DNA from: Temnopleurus reevesii
Taxonomy: Eukaryota; Echinodermata; Echinoidea; Temnopleuroida; Temnopleuridae
DNA: 64,000 nucleotides
Direction: 5' to 3'
Assembly (NCBI GenBank): GCA_036244855.1
Contig: BQKZ01000066.1
Coordinates: 194,486 to 258,485, forward strand
This document shows, one piece after another, positions 30,503 to 43,800 of this stretch (the stretch's first letter is position 1; the number at the start of each line of letters is the position of its first letter). The notes beneath the pieces are model-generated. The model was given only the letters and a program-made list of their open reading frames with translations, ran no database searches and had not been told where the DNA came from. The translations under genes were made by a program, and so were the position numbers.

Positions 30503-32900
30503 TTTTAGGTTGGTAGTATTTATATAGTTTTTGATAGAGCTGTATGTCTTAATCAGATGGATAGAACTTTACCACAGGGTTGTCTGACATCAAAAGATGA
30601 TGCACTTTACTGCCCTACTCTGACAAAAGGAAGCAACTCTGAATTTTATCAAAATTGACTTTTTCCTTGATTTGAATTATCTAAGGTATCCTCTATAATA
30701 TAGTGAAAGAATTTAGGTAAAATAATCCCTAGTTACCAAGATATAGACATATCAAAAGGAAGCAACTCCACATATTTCATTGGAAATGGAAAACACGTTT
30801 TCTTGATTTACTACAAAACATGTTTCCCAGAGTTGCTTCCTTTTGTCAGAGTAGGGCAGTTTAGATATTCATCACAATTTATGACTACATTTTCAAGAAT
30901 ATGAAACCTGAGTCTTTTAAACACCATTTGTACAGCTGGTTGTGTTACATTATTGCTTGTGGAGCTAATGTCCCTTTCTCAAGGGTAAGTCCGCGAAATA
31001 GGAGTTTATCGTACCTGAGAATGATTCACCAGTCTTGCTTACCTCGACAAACTGTTTTATGAATTAGAACCCTGTATTCATTAATGAAATATATAAGTAT
31101 ATTTAAAAAAAGAATATGGATAGGGTGGCTGTTTGGTCCAAGATGGTGGTTAAAAAAGGAAAAATAACACAAGACATGGGAGATAGAAGTTAGGGGGAGA
31201 ATTGAAGAAGTTAATAGAGGATGATGATGCACAAACCTATGCAAATTTGAACGAGGTCTATAATGGATAAGTGAAACTGTATTAATCACTTTGGACTCTC
31301 TCAATATTTATGTGAATATTTTTTAACAGGAACTGTTTGATCTGAATGGACATATAAGATATATTACATCTGCGTTGTAAATGATAAGATTTATTACAGT
31401 TTGCACACTACAAGCGTAGCTTTATATTGCGCAAGTGAATAGATTGTTATGGGAGGGTGGAAAATGCCAGTCAAAGCTTAGCACAAGTGCATGCAATCTG
31501 TACAAGAAATTGGTTTGTGCCTGCTATCAACTAAGCGGGGACTGGTACTACTATCTATGTTCATAAACAAACATCTTGGCACAAGTGTGAGCAAAACAGA
31601 GATAAGTTGAAGTCATATCCCCTTTAAAAGATACTGACTGGTACAATTATAAAACTATTGTCATTAAAATTGAAAAGACCCTATCAGTTTATAGTAGGAT
31701 TATACAACATTGTAACAGAAACCAAAGGGTAGATCGTTCTATGGTTTATATTACATATTTCATTTCATAAATAGCAGTATCATGGCGTGGAACCCATTGT
31801 GTCTTTTCATGATGTCACTGCACATGATAGAAATTTTTATACCATCTAAATGACAAAATATTGTTGTTTGTTGTTTTGAATGTTCTTGAATAGGACATCC
31901 ATTACTTCATTTGCAATGCAAGGCAGAATTTTTACTTTGTTATCACTACAAAAGCTCAAAACAATATTTATGGTCCACTGATGCCACTGTGACCCCATTT
32001 TCCTGAGTTTTATAGTGATAACAGGTAGGTAAAGAATTTTGAAGTGCCATGTGTATTAAAAATATATAGCTCTTTATTTTGTACTGTTTATATAAGTGTA
32101 ATGTGGTTTATGCAACTTAAATCTTTCCACCACCAGTCAAGAAAAATCCATAGTCATGAATAGTCAGGGAAAATTCACGGACTGTGTAAATTATTTAAAG
32201 TCATAGAAAAGCCATAGAGTTTAATACATCTACCTTGGCTGTTGCAGCTTTCCAGATTATTGGGTCTAACAACTCATATTCTTTGATCATAGTCTTCTAT
32301 TGTAAATGATGTTCATCATCATAAAGTGTGTGATTTCGTCAAATGTGTCAGAAAAAAAGTCATGGAAAGCAGCAGTTTAATCCTTGAAAAGTCATGGAAT
32401 TCTGTTTTCAATTTTTGTTGGAACCATGCTTGCAGATTTAAATGCAGTCATGTTTCCATGTAGTACAATATACTTGGTATTTCTTTGCAAGCATAATTTT
32501 GCTTTGTCATTCATATGCTTCTATAAAAAAAAATAATAAAAAAACCTCTCTTTTGCACGAAGTCATCATCGAGAGTGTTATTTCTTCTTTGTGACTGTTA
32601 ACGTGCAATATTACATGTGTGCAGTCGTTGAGATTTCGCTATTATGAAAAAAAAATATAAAGAGAAATAAAAATGCTTGTACATTCAGTCTATTTTTCAA
32701 TTTTAATTTCAATAAATAAAAAAATTGTATGTATTTTGATATTGAACATGTGTGATGTCCAAATTTTGTTTTAAAATGAATATTTTTTATATATATTTGT
32801 CAGTGAAATTGATAGATTTTATAACAACGCATTTGTGCTAAGTATTATTTTAATCATGATTTTAATAAAATGTTCATTTGTTTATTAAAATAATTGCATT
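30503..32900 (+). other. Probable 3' UTR and downstream region of gene A
   Basis: No open frames of note. It holds a foldback element at 30610-30859. Candidate polyadenylation signals AATAAA occur at 32666, 32711 and 32864; which of them is used cannot be told. Confidence 0.4.
30610..30859. mobile_element. Foldback MITE in the 3' UTR of gene A
   Basis: Perfect inverted ends of about 32 bases: CTGCCCTACTCTGACAAAAG followed by gaagcaactctg on the left, complement on the right. Flanked by TTTA at 30606-30609 and 30860-30863. An internal direct copy (caaaaggaagcaactcc) lies at about 30754-30770. In a transcript it would form a long hairpin 110 bases after the stop codon. Confidence 0.75.
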
Positions 32901-33224
32901 TGAGTGGTTTCATTCGTGACTTTGAAAAAAGCTGAAAAAATATTTGCCTAAGATTACACCAATTTCTATTCACCTACAGTTTCCCATTCAGAATGATTAA
33001 AAGGTACTAGAATTCCCGCCCCCTTGGCTTGTTGACACTAGAAGTTTTTATTACCACAATCGTAAACTCTGAGATGTTGATATTATCTTGTTTAACTGGC
33101 GTGTCCTTCCATCAATGGTTAATGATTCCACCAGCTACTGTCTTGCAGGTTCTAAGTAGCTATGATCCCCTGTTGCCATTACTCAATACAGTATTTTTAC
33201 TAATCATTATGACACCTCAAATGT

Positions 33225-33265
33225 AATAATAATAATAATTCAATTAATACAGCGCTTTTTATAGA
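33225..33265. repeat. (aat)n with ttcaatt..agcgc repeat start
   Basis: Matches the start of the repeat near 14715 (ataataataataattcaatt, then agcgc). Fragment of the same dispersed family. Confidence 0.35.
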
Positions 33266-33469
33266 GGATTCAAAGCGTTGCTTAAAAAGACCTACATTCA
33301 GCTACATTAGGAAATATTGATGTATCAACACTACTATCTGTACAAGTCTGTGAGTTTCTCAAAAATTTTATGCCATAATACACAAAAATGAGACTGTTTC
33401 GAGCAATGGCATAGCCCAATGCTGGAAGTATATGTTTATTAATGTGTGGTTTGGGTATAGGAAATTTTT

Positions 33470-34801
33470 CTGGCTATGCATGCCTAAGGGAGAGCATACA
33501 TGTGGTGTTAGCATCAGGGGGGAGTGTATGGGGTTGGTATATAATTAGTGTGGGTGTGTGGAATAGTACATATGGGTGTGCATGGACTCGTTTGAAAATG
33601 CATGGAATATAAATTTTGGTCCATATGGAAGAGAGTATGTGGGTGCATCTAAGGGTATGAGTGTGTTTGGAAGAATGTGGATGTGTATAAAAGATCGTGG
33701 GTGTGGACGAGAGTGGATGTGTGTTGAAGAGTATGGGTTGTTTGGTGTAGTGAAGATGCATGTGCAAGATTATAGGTATGTTTAAAAGAGAGTGGAAGAT
33801 TTTAGGTGCCTTCTAAGTGTGTTGTGCATCTAAAAAGTGTGGGTGTGTATGGATTTATGTGGATTCGTATAGAGTGCGTGTTATTAATTTGGGTATTTGT
33901 GAAAGAACTGGTGCGTGTGGGTTAATGTGAAAGAGTGTGGGTTAGCATAGAAGATTGTGGGTGCATGAGTAAGCGCAGGGATGCATATCAAGAGGGGATG
34001 CAAGTGTGAGAGTATTGGTGTATATCGGATGCAGGTGTATATTAGATCGCAGGTGTAGATTGGATCTGGATGTATAAGAGTTTGGGCTTATATGGCAGAG
34101 TAGGTGTGTATGGAAGAGTAATTTGGGTGTATAGATTGTCAGTACGTGCATATCAGAGATTATCGGTGCATAATGTGGGATGAGTGTTAAGAGTGTACCT
34201 GTTAAAAGTACTGGAAGCTTGGTGTGGATGTGTAAATTGGCAGCGAATAGCAAAAATTATAGGGACATAAGGCAGAATATGGGATGAGTGTTAAGGGTGT
34301 ATGTACCTGTTAAAAGTACTGGTGCATATAGTTTGGTATTGGTGGAAGAGTGTGTTTGCTATGTGTGTGTGTGTGTGTGTGTAGAATAGTGTTCATTTGT
34401 TTAGAAAAGTGTGCATGTGTGTGAAAAGTACTAGTGGTGCGTGCAATTAGGGTTGGTGTGTATGTTCTTTTTTTTTGTCAATGCGTTTTAATTGGTGCAT
34501 ATTTCAGCATATAAGTCTCAAATAGTGGATGTGAAGAGTGTGGGTTAACATGAAATAGTGTAAGGTGTGTGCAGAATGTCTAGGTTGCCCAAATGCATTT
34601 TGAAGAATGGGGAAATGTGAGTGCCTGTGTGTATGTATTTATCTGTGTAAAAGTGTTTTGTTGCCTAATGGAAGAGTGAGAATGCATCTGTTTGATAGAG
34701 GGGAAAGAGAGAGGGGTGTGTGTGTTTTGAGGAGTTTGGGTGTGTATGAAGTGTGTGGGTGCCCGAAAAACGGTGCACTGATGAGAGAGAGGATTGCTTT
34801 T

Positions 34802-34842
<41 letters not shown>

Positions 34843-34985
34843 GGTATGTCGCGTTCCATTAAAATGAGTATAAATGGAACGCAAGTGCATGGAGACATAA
34901 TCCTCCATGAATGTAGCAGAAAACGTCCATGGTTAAACCAATATGCATTTTTAAGAGTGTGGGTGTGGGGGAGAGGGTAGCTTGC
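33470..34985. repeat. GT-rich irregular minisatellite block
   Basis: About 1.5 kb built from degenerate units such as gagtgtgggtgtgtatgg and agagtgtgggtt, strongly G/T/A with little C on the plus strand. Includes (gt)n at 34363-34382 and (ga)n at 34807-34841. Open frames on either strand (33576, 33942, 34607, 34753) come from low complexity and are not genes. Confidence 0.75.
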
Positions 34986-35847
34986 AATGTGAATGCATGC
35001 CCCGTGGATGGAGAGGATGGAAGATGGTGGGTGGGAAAGGAGAAAATGTTAGAGCAAAACAGTCATGTACATTTTAGGTTGTGATTAATGAATTAATGTC
35101 TGACTATCCAATATATGGTAGGAAAAAATACAGATATCAAGTTCGTAATATTGATGTTGAACTGGAGCGAGGTGCAAGAAATTTTTTATCGGCGCGAGGA
35201 TGCAGCGAGGTGACGGTACCGGTCCGATGCTCGTTCAATTTGAGACTCATAAGTCGAGACGTTTTGCGTTAAATTCAGTGTGGCTCTTTGTTGATACTTG
35301 ATACTTGATACTTGATACTTGATCCAATAATCCCTTGATGCAGCTCACATACAAAGCTATACTGGGATGAAGAAACTTGCTGTGTGCCACAAAAGGGTGC
35401 CATTGTGTATAAACAAGTTGCTCACTTGTTTATGAATATGAAAGCATGGAGAGAATGAAGAATTTCAGCGAATCCCGATACATGAAGAAATATGGACTTC
35501 AAAATCTAGAGGAATTCGTCTTTGCATGGTCATCGCGCAGTTTTCGGGATGCGTAAATTGGGGATGGGGAAGTATCGGGCGAGAGATGTGCCAGATCCCG
35601 CTCCTCGCATCAATAATCACGGTGCTGGTAAGTTTTATGGCATTGTTGTTTGTTTTGCGTGATGAAAACTGCATGCCAAATTGGTGAAAAGTACATAAGG
35701 AAGTCTTACCCGATTTGCCGACATACTGAAATAAATCGTAAAATTAAAGGCTATGATACTAAATGTATTATTTGTGATTTTGTTGAAAAAATATGACAAT
35801 CATGGGGTGCCAAAAATTAGGCTGATGACCTTGAGGGAGTTTGGAGA
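34986..35847. other. Intergenic, no gene seen
   Basis: Contains (ttgatac)n at 35289-35323. No coding or RNA signal recognised. Confidence 0.4.
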
Positions 35848-35885
35848 CTGTCTCTTATACACATCTAGATGTGTATAAGAGACAG
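35848..35885. other. Nextera mate-pair junction adapter (library artefact)
   Basis: CTGTCTCTTATACACATCT at 35848-35866 followed directly by its reverse complement AGATGTGTATAAGAGACAG. These are two Tn5 mosaic ends back to back, the circularisation junction of the Illumina Nextera mate-pair protocol. It is not native DNA. The sequences on its two sides need not be neighbours in the genome. Confidence 0.97.
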
Positions 35886-36002
35886 CTTTTATTCATTTTT
35901 TAGTCTCTCCTTACTCTCTAAAGCGATAATATTTCCGGCAAAGATAATGATGATCATCATCATGATGATCATCATCATTATGATAGTGGTGATGATGATC
36001 GN
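35886..36002. other. Short suspect segment ending in a single-N join
   Basis: 117 bases between the adapter and the N at 36002, half of it (GAT/ATC)n with internal palindromy (gatgatcatcatcatgatga). Its placement rests on a read that crossed a mate-pair junction. Confidence 0.7.
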
Positions 36003-37768
36003 CTCTTATTACGTTAGAAGATAGCACATTTGCAAGATGTTGTTTTATCTATTGTTATTAACAAATCAACTTGTTTAACTTTCATTTTGACATCACACCT
36101 CCCCGAAGCCGACGAACTTGGGTATAAAGAGCTGTAGGCCTATGTGAAAATATTGTTGATTTATTTTTCACTTTACTTTTGCTTGGTGTGATGATATAAA
36201 GATATATTGTTCAAGTCAGACTTTCTTCCTACCTGTTATCACTATTTAAGCTCAGAACAATAGACACATTCCAGTGATGATGAATCTCTTTGAGAAAGAT
36301 TAAAAGTTCCATAATTAGTTGCTTTTAATACTATCACTCAAACTTTTTATAATATGTGAGTGATCATAGATTTTGCGAGGAATGGACACGTTTTTAGTTC
36401 ATTCACACACATTTGTGTATACATATGAACGCCATGCTCACTTCTGCTTTCGATTGGCATAGATACTTCAGGAAAACTTATTAACATTCTTTGTTCTTAT
36501 TAAGTACACATTTGTCTCTGTATTGGCAAATATTTATCTTGTATGGATGATTGCTATATTATATAAAAATTATATTTTTAAAAGTTTTTTTTTCTATCAT
36601 TGATTTTTGGTTAATTATGAAATTAGTTTTCTAAAAAAAAAGAAGAAGGAATTAGTATAGGCATATATATATATATATGTACAAAGACAGCAGAGCAGCA
36701 AGTTTATTGGAAATGACAACACATCTTGGAATCAGTTACAAGACTTTAGTCAAATGTAAGATACTATGAAGTGAAGTGAATTCAATATAAAAGTTATCAG
36801 GATGATGACAATTTATTGATTGATAGCAGCGAAGCATGTAATCAAACATGAAATACAGATCTTTGTAACACTTCAAAAGAAAATATTTGACATTTCCAGT
36901 TTATTTCAATGCATTTTAGAAACATTTATTCGCAAGAAAAGGAGAATCCGATAGAATTAAGATATTATTATGAATATGTCTAAAGAAAAGTATCTTGAAT
37001 GAAAAATAAACAAATTGATAAAATATGGAATAAGCAATAAAAAAATTAATAAATCAACTTAATTAAAGTACAATTACGTAACTAATAAAAATACCAATGA
37101 TAGATAATTTCACCTACAAGGTTAGTTCTTGTTGTTGTGTTTGGTTCTTGTTGTTGTGTTTTGTTCAATATATACCACAAATATACCTCTATTTATGATT
37201 TAATGGATACAAACTTTGCATTTATTTGTTCAATTTTGCCTCCTTGTACCAGCGAGAATGTGGTACATATTTCATGCAGTGTGCAAAAAATAGTAGCAAA
37301 CAAGAAAGTGAACTATATACTTTACTTAACCTTTCAGTATTGCCTCATAGGAAAGAAAATTTTGTGTCGAGAAGAGGTACATTAAAAAGTTCATACCTAT
37401 TTATCACGAAGATCACTATTCCGTTTTTATGATACTTGTGCAAGGGGGATATTAGTATTTATGAGGAATATATATTTACCAAGCTATAACACTCATTTGT
37501 TTAAAGTGGGTGTACCTGACTATTATTCTGAAAATATGATGCTGCGAAATCATTCTACTTCTGGACGAGTTGATGGATGGGGACGATTTAGGAGTCCAGC
37601 TTCCGTCGCTTGAAAGTTAGATGTAAATTTTTCGTATACACTATAGCTGTGGATCTTGCATTGTTTGTGTATATAACTTCATAACAGATCTTGGACTGGA
37701 AAAGAACAATTTTGTGGAGAATTCAAATATATTTTTTTTTTGCTTGAGTGCATGGTGTTGGATCAGCC
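36003..37768. promoter_or_regulatory. Upstream region of gene B with weak TATA-like site
   Basis: AT-rich with no coding sequence. (ta)n at 36664-36678. A TATA-like gtatataac at 37669-37677 lies about 95 bases before the start codon. A short out-of-frame upstream ORF (ATG at 37752, 8 codons, overlapping the main ATG) is present in both copies of exon 1. The promoter assignment is a guess from position. Confidence 0.25.
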
Positions 37769-37814
37769 ATGTATCTGAAAGTGTCTCTACTTTTTCTGCT
37801 TTTGCCGTTGCTGG
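37769..37814 (+). CDS. Gene B exon 1: signal peptide, copy 1
   Basis: 46 nt from ATG to donor gtaact, ending in phase 1. It encodes [16 protein letters not shown]. With the next exon the sequence continues [10 protein letters not shown], a good cleavage site before the first CTLD cysteines. A second copy lies at 38416-38461. Confidence 0.78.
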
Positions 37815-40800
37815 GTAACTAATTCATAATGATTTCTAATATTTAATTTGATATTTTGATCACTTAAATTCTACATGTAATTTTAGGTTTAAGATATAAT
37901 GAAATGTGATTGGACAGATAAACACCTAAACTTTTCTTTACAGAGATTCATCTTGATGTTTCATATTTTGTTTAGGAAATAAAGTATGTCAGCCTTTTTT
38001 TTTATTAGTTTTGACCCACAAACTTAATGCCAACCAACATTCTCTTATGGGTAAAAAAAAAAAGGTTAGAAATAAATAGGAGGTACGATATGACTGAATA
38101 GAAATTATATTTCAACAATTTACCATCCTTATCATAACACCGGGGACCTGTTTATAGAACAAAGCACAGAAACATGGGCTATCATTTACGGTTTTCACAC
38201 ATTCCCCTGGTGAATCTGACAATGACCATGAGATAGATAAAAGATTCTTATCTCTTCCATGGTGGACCGTTCACACACGAGGGAAATTTGTTTTCATTTG
38301 CTTGTCTTCTAAGCGACACGAAGTGAAGGAAATTTACAAGTTTAAAAAAATTTCTTTTTTTTTTTGCTTGTCAGCCGNTATTTTTTTTGCTTGAGTGCAT
38401 GGTGTTGGATCAGCCATGTATCTGAAAGTGTCTCTACTTTTTCTGCTTTTGCCATTGCTGGGTAACTATAATTTTTAATAATTTATAATATTTCATTTTA
38501 TTAACTTAAATTCTACTTATCTGATTATTCTATTTATCTGATTTATCTGATTGGACGGATAAACATTTAGATGAATAGATATAAATATATTTCATAGTTT
38601 GTATTTGAAGCAAAATATGTGAGCTGTGTTTATAAGGTTTTTTTTTACTTTATAAGGTTTTTTTTGACTGAGTGAAAGTGAGAACCTTTTTTTGTTATGA
38701 TTTGGTTCCTGTTTTTTTTATATTTAATTTCATTTGTTTGTCTTTCAAGCAACAGGAAGTGGGGACATTTCTTTTTCTTTTTATTCTTTTTTTTGTCTTG
38801 TTTTTGTTTGTTTTGTTGGGTAGGCACTACATGGACTCAGACGGGAGACACCGCGCATGCGCAGACGGGATTCTTAGCTGGATTTTACGAATGTCTACCG
38901 ATGCGAATGTAGAGGAAAATTTGAAAGGAAAAGAACGTACGAAGTGAGATGAATGTATGAGAAGGTGAAGCGAATGAAGAGGGAGGTTTTAGGGATTAAC
39001 AGGGTATTCTTTTTAAAGGAGCGGAGGCGATCAAAGAATCCGAAAAGCTTTATAAAGCTCTTTGAGAATCACGTCCGTCTGCGCTGTCAATGAAGGTAGC
39101 CTACATCCGCGCGCGGTGTCTCCCGCCGGAGTCCATGTAGTGCCTACCGTTTTGTTGAGGGACAGGAAGTTTTTGCCACCGGCCCCCTGTATTTTGAAAT
39201 TCTGGACCTGCCCCTTTTAACGCACATTATTTTCTTGGAAATGTCATGTAAATGCTCATTAACAGTGTGTGGAATGATTGTACTTGTTTGTTTTTGCAGA
39301 ATATATATTGACAGATTGGTATTCGCTCGAATTATTTGCATGTTTAAAATCTCTACAAGAGTGATCCAGAGAAAAGAGGGGATGGGGGGGAGGGATGGAT
39401 ATACAGTCAAAATATTTTGCTATTCCTGTAAATTCTAAGAACAATACATATGGTCCAGTGGTCCTACTTTGATCCCATTGTCCTTAGCCTTCTAATGATA
39501 ACAAGTAATAAAAAATATCTATAGTTGCACTTTAAGTCTAAACTGTCATCGAATATCTTGTGTTGTCTGGTTATGAACAGAAATTCAACACCACTCAAAT
39601 ATGGTGCAGTAACTGCCATTCACAAATCTATTTGTACACAAATATTAGCTTAAAGATATAGATTAGTAATGACCAGGATGCAGAAATTGATGTTAAATGC
39701 TTTACATGCCTAAATATATCTATGTAGGATATTAGGAGTACATTTATGCTCGTATTCTATGTATTTTACGTCGAACAGGTCAATACGCCATCGTTCCTGC
39801 GGTGTGCTAAGTGCTTTAGCGCGGGAGAGCGTCGGCCTGAAATTGGCGGTGCGATCGGTGGTATTGTCTGCGGTGTGTGGGTTCGCGTTCATTTTGTACG
39901 TGAAGCATGTTCTGTGAGGAAGTACGACCGCACCAGGTTATTTTATTTTGCGATAATTAAGCCATTTCTAGGTCGATTTCATTCAAACAAACTATGAACA
40001 TGCTCTAATTTACTATTGAAAAAATGCATTATGGTAATAATTTTACTGCAGCTCGCAAACTAGTTAAATATCTGAAGCGCCCTCCTCCCAAAACTAATCT
40101 TTCCCTTTAAAACTTAGATATTAGCTTAAAACTTAGACTTGATATTGAAATGGTCAATTAGGAGACTGTGTTTCTAAATATTTAAGCTGTGATCTAATGT
40201 AAACTTTTAAAGTGAAATCAATGAAATTTGTCAGCATGATATTTGTTATGAAAAAAAGTTGAAATTATAAAAAAAAAAATGACCATTAAATGTCTATGAT
40301 ATTGAAATGTGTGAATTACATTCACATTCATTTTGTTCACATAATCTCGTTTTATAGCAATCCAAAGAAGCTTTGAATTTCATTCAACTTCATTATATAA
40401 AAGCTAAATCTGTTTCTTTTTGTGGCATTATTCAAATTAATGCATGGGATGTGGAGTCTCATCAGAAAAAGGCTCTAAACCCAGTATAAACATAGGATCA
40501 AAATGATACATGCCTGCCGCAATATTGAAAAAAAAATAACAAAGGATACTTTGCATGAGGGGTCACATTAACATGATGAAAATCCAGTTGATGCATTTTA
40601 AGCTATATTTTTTCTAATCTCTGAGGCATGTATAATGGCGATAAATGTGAAATATACTGATATCGTTTTCGGGGGGACATTTTTTTTTTCTCTCGGGACA
40701 ATGTCGCAAATTTCAAATCCTGGTCTGCAATCAGAAACTACATACATGTCTCAACCCGGGATCGATGTCCAATTATTATTGGAAGTGGTCTTTGACTTCA

Positions 40801-43800
40801 TGCTGTGTACTGTGTACTAGGCCGAAATTGAAGACCTGAAACCAGAGTCTGTGCCTGCAGACTAGGAGGGTGTTGTTCAAAAGTTGCAATTGATTGCAGG
40901 TTGCAGTTGATTGGAACGTGCCAATCGAAATCATTCTTTCATGCGCGTCTTATTGAATGCGCCTGCAGTGCGCGAATGAAAATGCATATTATAATTTGCA
41001 AAGTTGCACTTGATTTTGAAATTGGTCATTTATTCTATTTCTATTTATTTTCCCTTTAGCATCATGCCAGAAGTGCCCAAAAGGATGGTCTTTGAGTGAT
41101 GATATGTGTTACAAGCTGTTCACGACCTCCGTGAACTATGACCAAGCGGTCCAGGAATGTGCATTGAATGATGGAACACTCGCTATGCCTAAAACAGCAT
41201 CCGTTAATGTGAGTATAATCTATGTGTTGTGTACCGTATTTTGTTTATTCTATGGATATGAAACAGAAACGCCCTTTTACTAATCCAATACCACTTAATG
41301 GCGAAAAGTGAATCATATTAACTTAAAGGTGTAAGATTAGTTTCACACTGAGAGCCGCAACCCTTAGGTTTCAGAAACTACAACTGCCGTGAACTATGAT
41401 GGGACTCTCCCTATGCCCAAAAAACAGTGTATGTTAATATAAGTATAATCTACATGTTGTGTACCACGTTTTGTTTATTCTATGGATATTAATAGTGAAT
41501 CGTATTAACGTTTAAGTGTAAGATTAGTTAGGTTCAAACTTAAAGTCAAAACCTCAGGGTTTCAAAAACTACAACAGCCTTGAACTATGATGGGACTCCC
41601 CCTATGCCAAAAAAAACAGTGTATGTTAATATAAGTATAATGTACATGTTGTGTACCATGTTTTGTTTATTCTATGGATATACAAGTGAATCGTATTAAC
41701 GTTTAAGTGTAAGATTAGTTAGGTTCAAACTTAAAGTCAAAACCTCAGGGTTTCAGAAACTACAATAGCTGTGAACATAGCATAAAACATATGCATAAAG
41801 ATTTAATTGTAAACCCGCTTATTCAAAAGAATTAGGACTTTTGGTGCATGTTTAGGGCCTTGCTTACACTTCACATTTATTGAGTTTTGTGTTTAGTGTT
41901 TACGTGGTTGTGTTATCATGAAATGCAGAAAAAGATGATGAAAAAACATGATTATAGCAGAATCACGGTCATTGGTATCGTATGAACATGACTGTGTTTT
42001 CTTGTGTGCGTCTCAGGATCTTTTGGGCATATAGAGAAATTTGACCAAAGACTCACCATTCGGGTGGGGGGGGGTGATGATAGGATGAGTCTTACAACAA
42101 TCGACAATTGTATTACCCAGCTTTGTTTGAATTGATTTCTACTTTATTGTCTTCTTCACAGAATCATCTGCAGAATCTTCTTGACGATGCAAATGCTGGA
42201 AATGCCTTGATAGGTCTTCATGATAAGATCAATGAAAATAAGTTTTATTGGATTGATGGTGACGAACTAACAACTTCACAAGCGTAAGTGAAAGCATTTT
42301 GTTCTGTTCTTCACTTAATGGTTACACATCTTTGGTTTTGTGGCCTATTTTGATACTGGAACAAAGATAAGATTTAATTATCTGCTATAAGAGTTAATTA
42401 TCTCTCCCTGTGGGACTGTTCACACATTGGACTTTGTTTAACAGTGAAAGGCATCCTTTATAAATAGCATACCTGTCATCCAAATTTTTAATCTGAACTC
42501 ATCGTGCAAGGTGTCATGCCTACATGTACATGTACACAATGAAATTGCATTCGGTACAGTTTGTGGGTTTTTCTTTTGTTATGCAAGGCCAATTCTGAAA
42601 GCTTTCTACCAATGTCAGGTATTGGGGTGAATATCACGGCTTTAGGAGATATTTTTTTTTGTGAGATCAGGACCATTCTGATGAAATTTTGACACTTGAC
42701 AGGTATGTTGTAGGATGGCTATACATGTAAATGCATTTGGTTAATATTAATTTGTAAAATGCACAGATTCTGTAACCCATGAAATTCCATTGGGGAGTAA
42801 ATCTCATTGGGAATGAAATGTATGGGAGCATTTTAGCAACTGTTCATACATGGAATTCATTGGGAGATATTTGAACGCTGTAATTTTACCCCTGTTGTAC
42901 CCTTAGTGTCCTAGCTTTTTTGCAGAAATATTTCTAGTTTTCCCAACGAGTTTCTTTTTGAACTTTTTAGAAAGCATGATAATATCACAGAAAACTGTCA
43001 AAGAAACAATCTTTGTGCACTGTACATACCTTATCGTGAAAATTAAGTTCTAACTGATTTTACATTATTCCTCAAATTGTCTTACATATCTTAAATTTTG
43101 CATTTGCAAATTACATTTTTGTTTGTTGTGTATTTTGATTATAAATGAAAAAACTAATATCTATTATATAATGAACTGCACTTCCCAATTTTGCTTGTTT
43201 ACAGATAAATCTTGATATTTAGATTTTCAGAGAACACTTACAAAACAGTGACTTACAAAACAGTGAATAGTTCCTCTCCATTTGATGGCATGTATTGCTC
43301 GACAAACTACATAGTCTGTTGAGTGTCCTAATGTACTTATCCCTATTTGGAAGTTCAACTGAAAATTACTCTATTTGGTTTAACGAACCAGCAATTAGAT
43401 ATTGAAAATAAATCTGCTGACCAGCCATCAATATCATTAATGAGGAAGGTTCTTTCATAATCATGCTTTTCAAATAATTCAACTCACTGAATTTTCATAG
43501 TCTTATTCTTAGTAATATTTGGCATCTTCATGAAAATGACCATAAAATTATTTTTATTCATCTTGATTTTTCAGAATTTCCTTATGGCCAGTTCATTTCA
43601 TAACATTTTCTGCACATTGATCACCTAACATAAGGTGTAAGATCTGAGAATACTAATATCTTTCCCAGTATAAGCATTCATTTCAGCTGCAAAACATTGA
43701 CAGAATAAGAAATAATGTATTTTAGTAGTGGATTGTAGACCAGAGCACTGCCCACTGTAACTGATATAATTACATTTAACCCCTCAAGGCTGCTGACATT

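Noticed and set aside
34607..34980. Open frames in the GT/GA-rich block
   Set aside because: Low-complexity repeat, no splice structure and no conserved motif.
39746..39997. 83-codon open frame in a GC-richer patch of gene B intron 1
   Set aside because: No CTLD or other domain, no plausible splice sites in phase with exons 1 and 2.
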